A stretch of DNA of 64,000 bases from Gordonia iterans (GTDB taxonomy: Bacteria > Actinomycetota > Actinomycetes > Mycobacteriales > Mycobacteriaceae), in the NCBI RefSeq assembly GCF_002993285.1, contig NZ_CP027433.1, positions 496,001-560,000 on the forward strand, in the 5' to 3' direction. A model generated the notes under the pieces. The model worked only from the letters and a program-made list of their open reading frames with translations. It searched no databases and was not told the origin of the DNA. Shown here piece by piece: positions 61,073 through 64,000 of this stretch (its first letter is position 1; each line of letters opens with the position of its first letter). The translations under genes and the position numbers were made by a program.

Positions 61073-61142
61073 GCCGCCCTCACGCCCGTCCCCGCGCCGG
61101 GTTAGGACGTGCCCCGCGGTGTCAGGCGCTACCGTAGGAGGC

Positions 61143-61742
61143 GTGACTTCCCGGGAATCGTCGAACGATGTCAAGACCATGCTCACCTGGCGCGGCGCGG
61201 ACGCCGATCGTCTCGAGCAAGTCCGTCTGAACATCAACGGCTCGCGGATCCGCGCCCACGGCCGGATCATCAGTGCGGCCACCGAAGACCACGAGGCCTA
61301 CTCGGTCTCCTACGAACTCGTGACCACCGACAGCGGTGTCACCCGGCGGTTGTCGGTGCGGCTGGTCAAGGCCGGCGGTGAGAGCCAGCTCGACATCAGT
61401 CGCGACATGGACGGCCGCTGGATGGTGCAGACCGCCGACAGCATCGTGCACAGCGACTTCGGCGGCGCCGACACCGTCGACCTGTGGCATTCGCCGTTCC
61501 TCAAATCCCTGGTGATCCGGCGCTTCGGGTTGCTCGGCGGCCAGAGCAGCGCCGACGTGTCGGTGGTGGAACTGAGCCTCCCGGACTGCAGCGTCGACCT
61601 GATGGAGAAGTCGTACACCTTCAGCGAGTTCGGGACCGCCGGCGGGACCGCGACGCTGACCTCCGCGCGCGGCACCTGGGATCTCGCGCTCGACGAATAC
61701 GGGCTGGTCACCGAGTTCCCCGGCGTCGCCGACCGGATCTGA
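61143..61742 (+). CDS. Putative glycolipid-binding domain protein
   Basis: 199 residues from a GTG directly after TAGGAGGC (spacing is short; ATG at 61179 is an alternative). It covers the putative glycolipid-binding family (PF06475): LTWRGADADRLEQVRLNINGSRIRAHG, YSVSYELVTTDSGVTRRLSVRL, LDISRDMDGRWMV and the typical DLWHSPFLKSLVIRRFGL. Beta-rich, cytoplasmic, no signal. The ligand is unknown. It is convergent with tyrA by only five bases. Confidence 0.78.
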   Translation: MTSRESSNDVKTMLTWRGADADRLEQVRLNINGSRIRAHGRIISAATEDHEAYSVSYELVTTDSGVTRRLSVRLVKAGGESQLDISRDMDGRWMVQTADSIVHSDFGGADTVDLWHSPFLKSLVIRRFGLLGGQSSADVSVVELSLPDCSVDLMEKSYTFSEFGTAGGTATLTSARGTWDLALDEYGLVTEFPGVADRI

Positions 61743-61747
61743 TCGGC

Positions 61748-62701
61748 TCAGCCCGTCCAGACTCGGGCCCGGTGACCCTGCCGGCGCAGCTCGGCCGCCC
61801 AACCGGATTCGCCGACGACGACCCCTTCGATCGGCGTCGGATCGACCAGCGCGATCGCCTCGTAGGCGGCGCGCGCACGATGACCGTCGTTCACGACCAC
61901 GTCCACGCTGCCGTGATCGCGCAGCGCATCGCGGGCCGCGACGAGCCGGTCGATGGTCTCGCTCAGCGTGTTCAGCAGCGCCATCGCGTTCCCCTCCAGC
62001 ATCGCGCGCTGCAACTCCGGCGCGGTTCCCGCGACCCGCGTGCCGTCCCGGAAGCTCCCGGCCGCGAGGCGCAGCGCCAGTGCGCTCTCGCCGGCGCCGA
62101 CGGTGGCGGTGACCGCCGCCGTCAGATGCGGATTGTGTGAGATCGCGGCGACGGCGCGGTCGTGCGCGTCGTTCGCGGCGGGCACGACGAAGGCCCCTGC
62201 CCGCCGGGCGATGCCTGCCACCTGGAGCCAGTCGTCCGGATCGGTGCCGTCGTCGGTGGACACCATCCACATGGCCCCGCTGAAAAGCTCCGGATCGGTT
62301 GCGCCCCAACCGGAGTGCGCCGTTCCGGCCATCGGGTGGCCGCCGACGTAGCGGCCCGACGGATGCCCCGACGCAACGATCCGGGCCACCTCCTCCTTCA
62401 CACTCACCACGTCGGTGAGCAGGCAGCCGGGCGCGTGCTCGGCGACGGCGGCGACCATGGCCGAGAGGGCGGGCACCGGTGTGGCGAGCACGATCACCGC
62501 ATCGTCGCCGGCGGCCCGCGCCAGCACCTGAGGCAGGTCGCCGGACGCGTCGTATCCGGCGGCGCGAGCGTCGTCCACCGTCGCCGTCGAACGGTTGTAG
62601 CCGTACGCGGCCCCGCCGCCGTCGGCGAGCACCCGCAGCAGGGAACCGCCGATCAGTCCGAGGCCGAGGATGCAGACCGGGCGTGCGCTGTTGTTCTCCA
62701 C
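61748..62701 (-). CDS. tyrA: Prephenate dehydrogenase TyrA
   Basis: 317 residues from a GTG. The NAD motif is CILGLGLIGGSLLR, the catalytic region DVVSVKEEV and GGHPMAGTAHSGWGAT (substrate-binding His), followed by an all-helical dimerisation domain with ISHNPHLTAAVTATVG and AGSFRDGTRVAGTAPELQRAML. No ACT or chorismate mutase domain is fused. It converts prephenate to 4-hydroxyphenylpyruvate for tyrosine. It is divergent from the tadA-associated gene, as in mycobacteria. Confidence 0.9.
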   Translation of the reverse strand: MENNSARPVCILGLGLIGGSLLRVLADGGGAAYGYNRSTATVDDARAAGYDASGDLPQVLARAAGDDAVIVLATPVPALSAMVAAVAEHAPGCLLTDVVSVKEEVARIVASGHPSGRYVGGHPMAGTAHSGWGATDPELFSGAMWMVSTDDGTDPDDWLQVAGIARRAGAFVVPAANDAHDRAVAAISHNPHLTAAVTATVGAGESALALRLAAGSFRDGTRVAGTAPELQRAMLEGNAMALLNTLSETIDRLVAARDALRDHGSVDVVVNDGHRARAAYEAIALVDPTPIEGVVVGESGWAAELRRQGHRARVWTG

Positions 62702-62770
62702 CGATTCAGCGTCGCACACAAGTGACCGAGCGACTTGGGGGAGTGTCGAAAACCGGCTACCGTGACCTGC

Positions 62771-63292
62771 ATGGTCACCGCCGGGCGAGATGTCTCCGAG
62801 AACGAGGTCGACGGCTATGCGGTCGCGGTGGTCCGGGAGGAATCGGGCTGGAAGGTGAGCACGCTCGAAACCAGCGCCCTGGACAGTCTCGATGACGCCG
62901 AGAAGCAGCTCCGCGACCTGCGCGCGGCCGGGGCCGTGTTCGGTCTGCTCGACGTCGACGACGAGTTCTTCATCGTCGTACGGCCCGCCCCGAGCGGGGC
63001 GCGGTTGCTGCTCTCCGACGCGACGGCCGCGGTCGACTACGACATCGCCGCGGACGTGCTCGATCGGCTGAACGTGGAGATCCCCGACCTCGACCCGGAC
63101 GACGTCGACGACGTGGACCCGTGGGAGGAAGGCGACCTGTCGCTGCTCGCCGACCTCGGGCTCCCGGACGGCGTGATGAGCATCATCGTCGGCGACTCCG
63201 ACCTGTACGCCGACGAGCAGCTCGGCATGATCGCCGCCCGGCTCGGGTTCGCCGACGAGCTGGCGCAGGTGCTCGACGACCTCGGGCACTGA
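62771..63292 (+). CDS. tRNA adenosine deaminase-associated protein
   Basis: 173 residues from the ATG at 62771. It matches the actinobacterial family encoded just upstream of tadA (TIGR03941-like): VDGYAVAVVREESGWKVSTLETSALDSLDDAEKQLRDLRAAGAVFGLLDVDDEFFIVVRP, a strongly acidic PDLDPDDVDDVDPWEEGD segment and a C-terminal DEQLGMIAARLGFADELAQVLDDL helix. Biochemical role unknown; probably assists or regulates TadA. The tadA GTG follows its stop by five bases. Confidence 0.85.
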   Translation: MVTAGRDVSENEVDGYAVAVVREESGWKVSTLETSALDSLDDAEKQLRDLRAAGAVFGLLDVDDEFFIVVRPAPSGARLLLSDATAAVDYDIAADVLDRLNVEIPDLDPDDVDDVDPWEEGDLSLLADLGLPDGVMSIIVGDSDLYADEQLGMIAARLGFADELAQVLDDLGH

Positions 63293-63297
63293 CCGGC

Positions 63298-63753
63298 GTG
63301 CGGCTCGACCCGGACACGGCGATGCGGGCGGCGCTGGAAGCCGCGCGTGCCGCCCCCGCCGCCGACGTCCCGATCGGCGCGGTGGTCTTTGGGCCGGACG
63401 GCGCCGAACTCGCCCGAGCGAGCAACCGCCGTGAGGCCGACGCCGATCCCACCGCGCACGCCGAGATACTGGCATTGCGTGCGGCGGCCCGAGCGCACGG
63501 AGACGGCTGGCGGCTGGAAGGGTGCACGCTGGCGGTGACCGTCGAGCCGTGCGCGATGTGCGCAGGCGCGATCGGGCTGGCCCGCGTGTCCGCGGTCGTC
63601 TTCGGCGCCTTCGAACCGAAGACCGGTGCGGTCGGCTCCCAGTGGGACCTGTTGCGCGACCAGCGACTGCTCCACCGGCCCGAGGTGCGCGGCGGTGTGC
63701 TGGAGTCCGAGTGCGCGGCCCTCGTCGCAGAATTCTTCGCCCGGCGTCGCTGA
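63298..63753 (+). CDS. tadA: tRNA-specific adenosine deaminase TadA
   Basis: 151 residues. Zinc-dependent deaminase that makes inosine-34 in tRNA-Arg(ACG), whose gene also lies in this window. The metal and catalytic motifs are HAE in PTAHAEILAL and PCAMC in VTVEPCAMCAGAIG, with FGAFEPKTGAVGSQWDLL as the substrate loop. The GTG at 63298 is in frame and five bases after the upstream stop; an ATG at codon 9 is less likely since it shortens the first helix. Confidence 0.92.
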   Translation: MRLDPDTAMRAALEAARAAPAADVPIGAVVFGPDGAELARASNRREADADPTAHAEILALRAAARAHGDGWRLEGCTLAVTVEPCAMCAGAIGLARVSAVVFGAFEPKTGAVGSQWDLLRDQRLLHRPEVRGGVLESECAALVAEFFARRR

Positions 63754-63784
63754 GCGGTGAACCTCGCCCCTGGGCTCTCGAAGG

Positions 63785-63835
63785 TCGCCGCCTGAGCTTG
63801 TCTTCTCTCGCCCCCTGAGCTTGTCGAAGGGTTTA
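63785..63835. repeat. Dispersed repeat, degenerate copy
   Basis: Two CCTGAGCTTGTC-type segments (63790 and ~63815, the second reading CCCCTGAGCTTGTCGAAGGG) match the core of the units at 13.6-13.9 kb and near 20.0 kb. They lie after tadA. Confidence 0.65.
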
Positions 63836-63884
63836 ATGGATCTCGCAGCGCGTTCGCGCAGTACTAGCTACGAAGGGGAATGCA

Positions 63885-64000
63885 ATGTCCGACCCGATGG
63901 ACAAGGTCAACGAGATTCTCGACACCGCGCGCGAGAAGGTCGCCGGGCTGGCCGACAACGAGCAGATCAGCAGCGTCGTCGAGACGGCGAAGGCCAAGCT
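63885..64000 (+). CDS. Small charged protein, possibly Rv0909-type antitoxin-like (3' end outside window)
   Basis: The ATG has GAAGGGG about eight bases upstream. The 38 visible residues (MSDPMDKVNEILDTAREKVAGL...VVETAKAK) are a highly charged amphipathic helix. Such Lys/Glu/Ala-rich proteins occur in the Rv0909-like putative antitoxin family and in CsbD-like stress proteins. The part seen is too short to decide. Confidence 0.5.
   Translation, partial: MSDPMDKVNEILDTAREKVAGLADNEQISSVVETAKAK

Overview
The window is high-GC actinobacterial chromosome of a mycolic-acid-containing member of the Mycobacteriales. It carries three consecutive arabinosyltransferase genes (embC-embA-embB), aftA, dprE1/dprE2, glfT1 and wzm/wzt, an antigen-85-like mycolyltransferase, an MspA-type porin remnant and an MmpS-like protein. 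Gene content and order parallel the Mycobacterium tuberculosis stretch Rv3752c-Rv3795 (tadA, tyrA, tRNA-Ser, tRNA-Arg, hisC2, wzm/wzt/glfT1, gtrA, dprE1, dprE2, aftA, emb). The dispersed palindromic repeats and lipase-rich context suggest Gordonia or a close relative. The genus is an inference.

Layout. 0-11 kb: end of a HerA-like ATPase, then embB, embA and embC on the minus strand. 11-14 kb: a small membrane protein, aroQ, a DEAD-box RNA helicase, a repeat cluster and a metallo-beta-lactamase-fold hydrolase. 14-22 kb: aftA, dprE2 and dprE1 on the minus strand, a universal stress protein, a secreted lipase and a GtrA-family protein. 22-27 kb: an LLM oxidoreductase with a KstR-like box, then wzm-wzt-glfT1-Ser/Thr kinase transcribed as one minus-strand unit. 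Together these make, export and polymerise the arabinogalactan of the cell wall: DprE1/E2 make decaprenyl-phosphoryl-arabinose, GlfT1 starts the galactan, Wzm/Wzt flip it, AftA primes arabinan and the Emb proteins extend it.

27-34 kb: a class V aminotransferase-like protein, a quinone oxidoreductase, an ECF41-type sigma factor with its FAD oxidoreductase partner, a divergent TetR/MpaB-oxygenase pair and a tRNA-Ser. 34-37.3 kb is the most foreign-looking part. A broken MspA porin gene runs out of frame into the C-terminal (PD-(D/E)XK-like) part of a polymorphic toxin, followed by two overlapping putative immunity or accessory genes, a 21-bp perfect palindrome and a winged-helix fragment.

37-48 kb: an SRPBCC protein, a lipase, a YeiE/YeiH-like regulator and transporter pair with operator-like repeats, a 2-hydroxyacid dehydrogenase, a frameshifted membrane gene next to a multiply broken lipase, and a GAF regulator/aldehyde dehydrogenase/DUF779 module. 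48-52 kb: a tightly overlapping seven-gene Asp23/Gls24 envelope-stress-type operon ending in a LysR-type sensor domain without a DNA-binding domain. 52-64 kb: a secreted lipase and PucR-type regulator pair, an uncharacterised 405-residue protein, a thioesterase, an antigen-85-like protein, TetR-hisC2, tRNA-Ser and tRNA-Arg, a frameshifted small gene, an MmpS-like protein, a glycolipid-binding-domain protein, tyrA and the tadA pair. Dispersed repeats occur near 13.7, 17.6, 20.0, 25.15, 37.2, 41.4, 42.5 and 63.8 kb. The 25.15 kb copy lies in frame inside glfT1.
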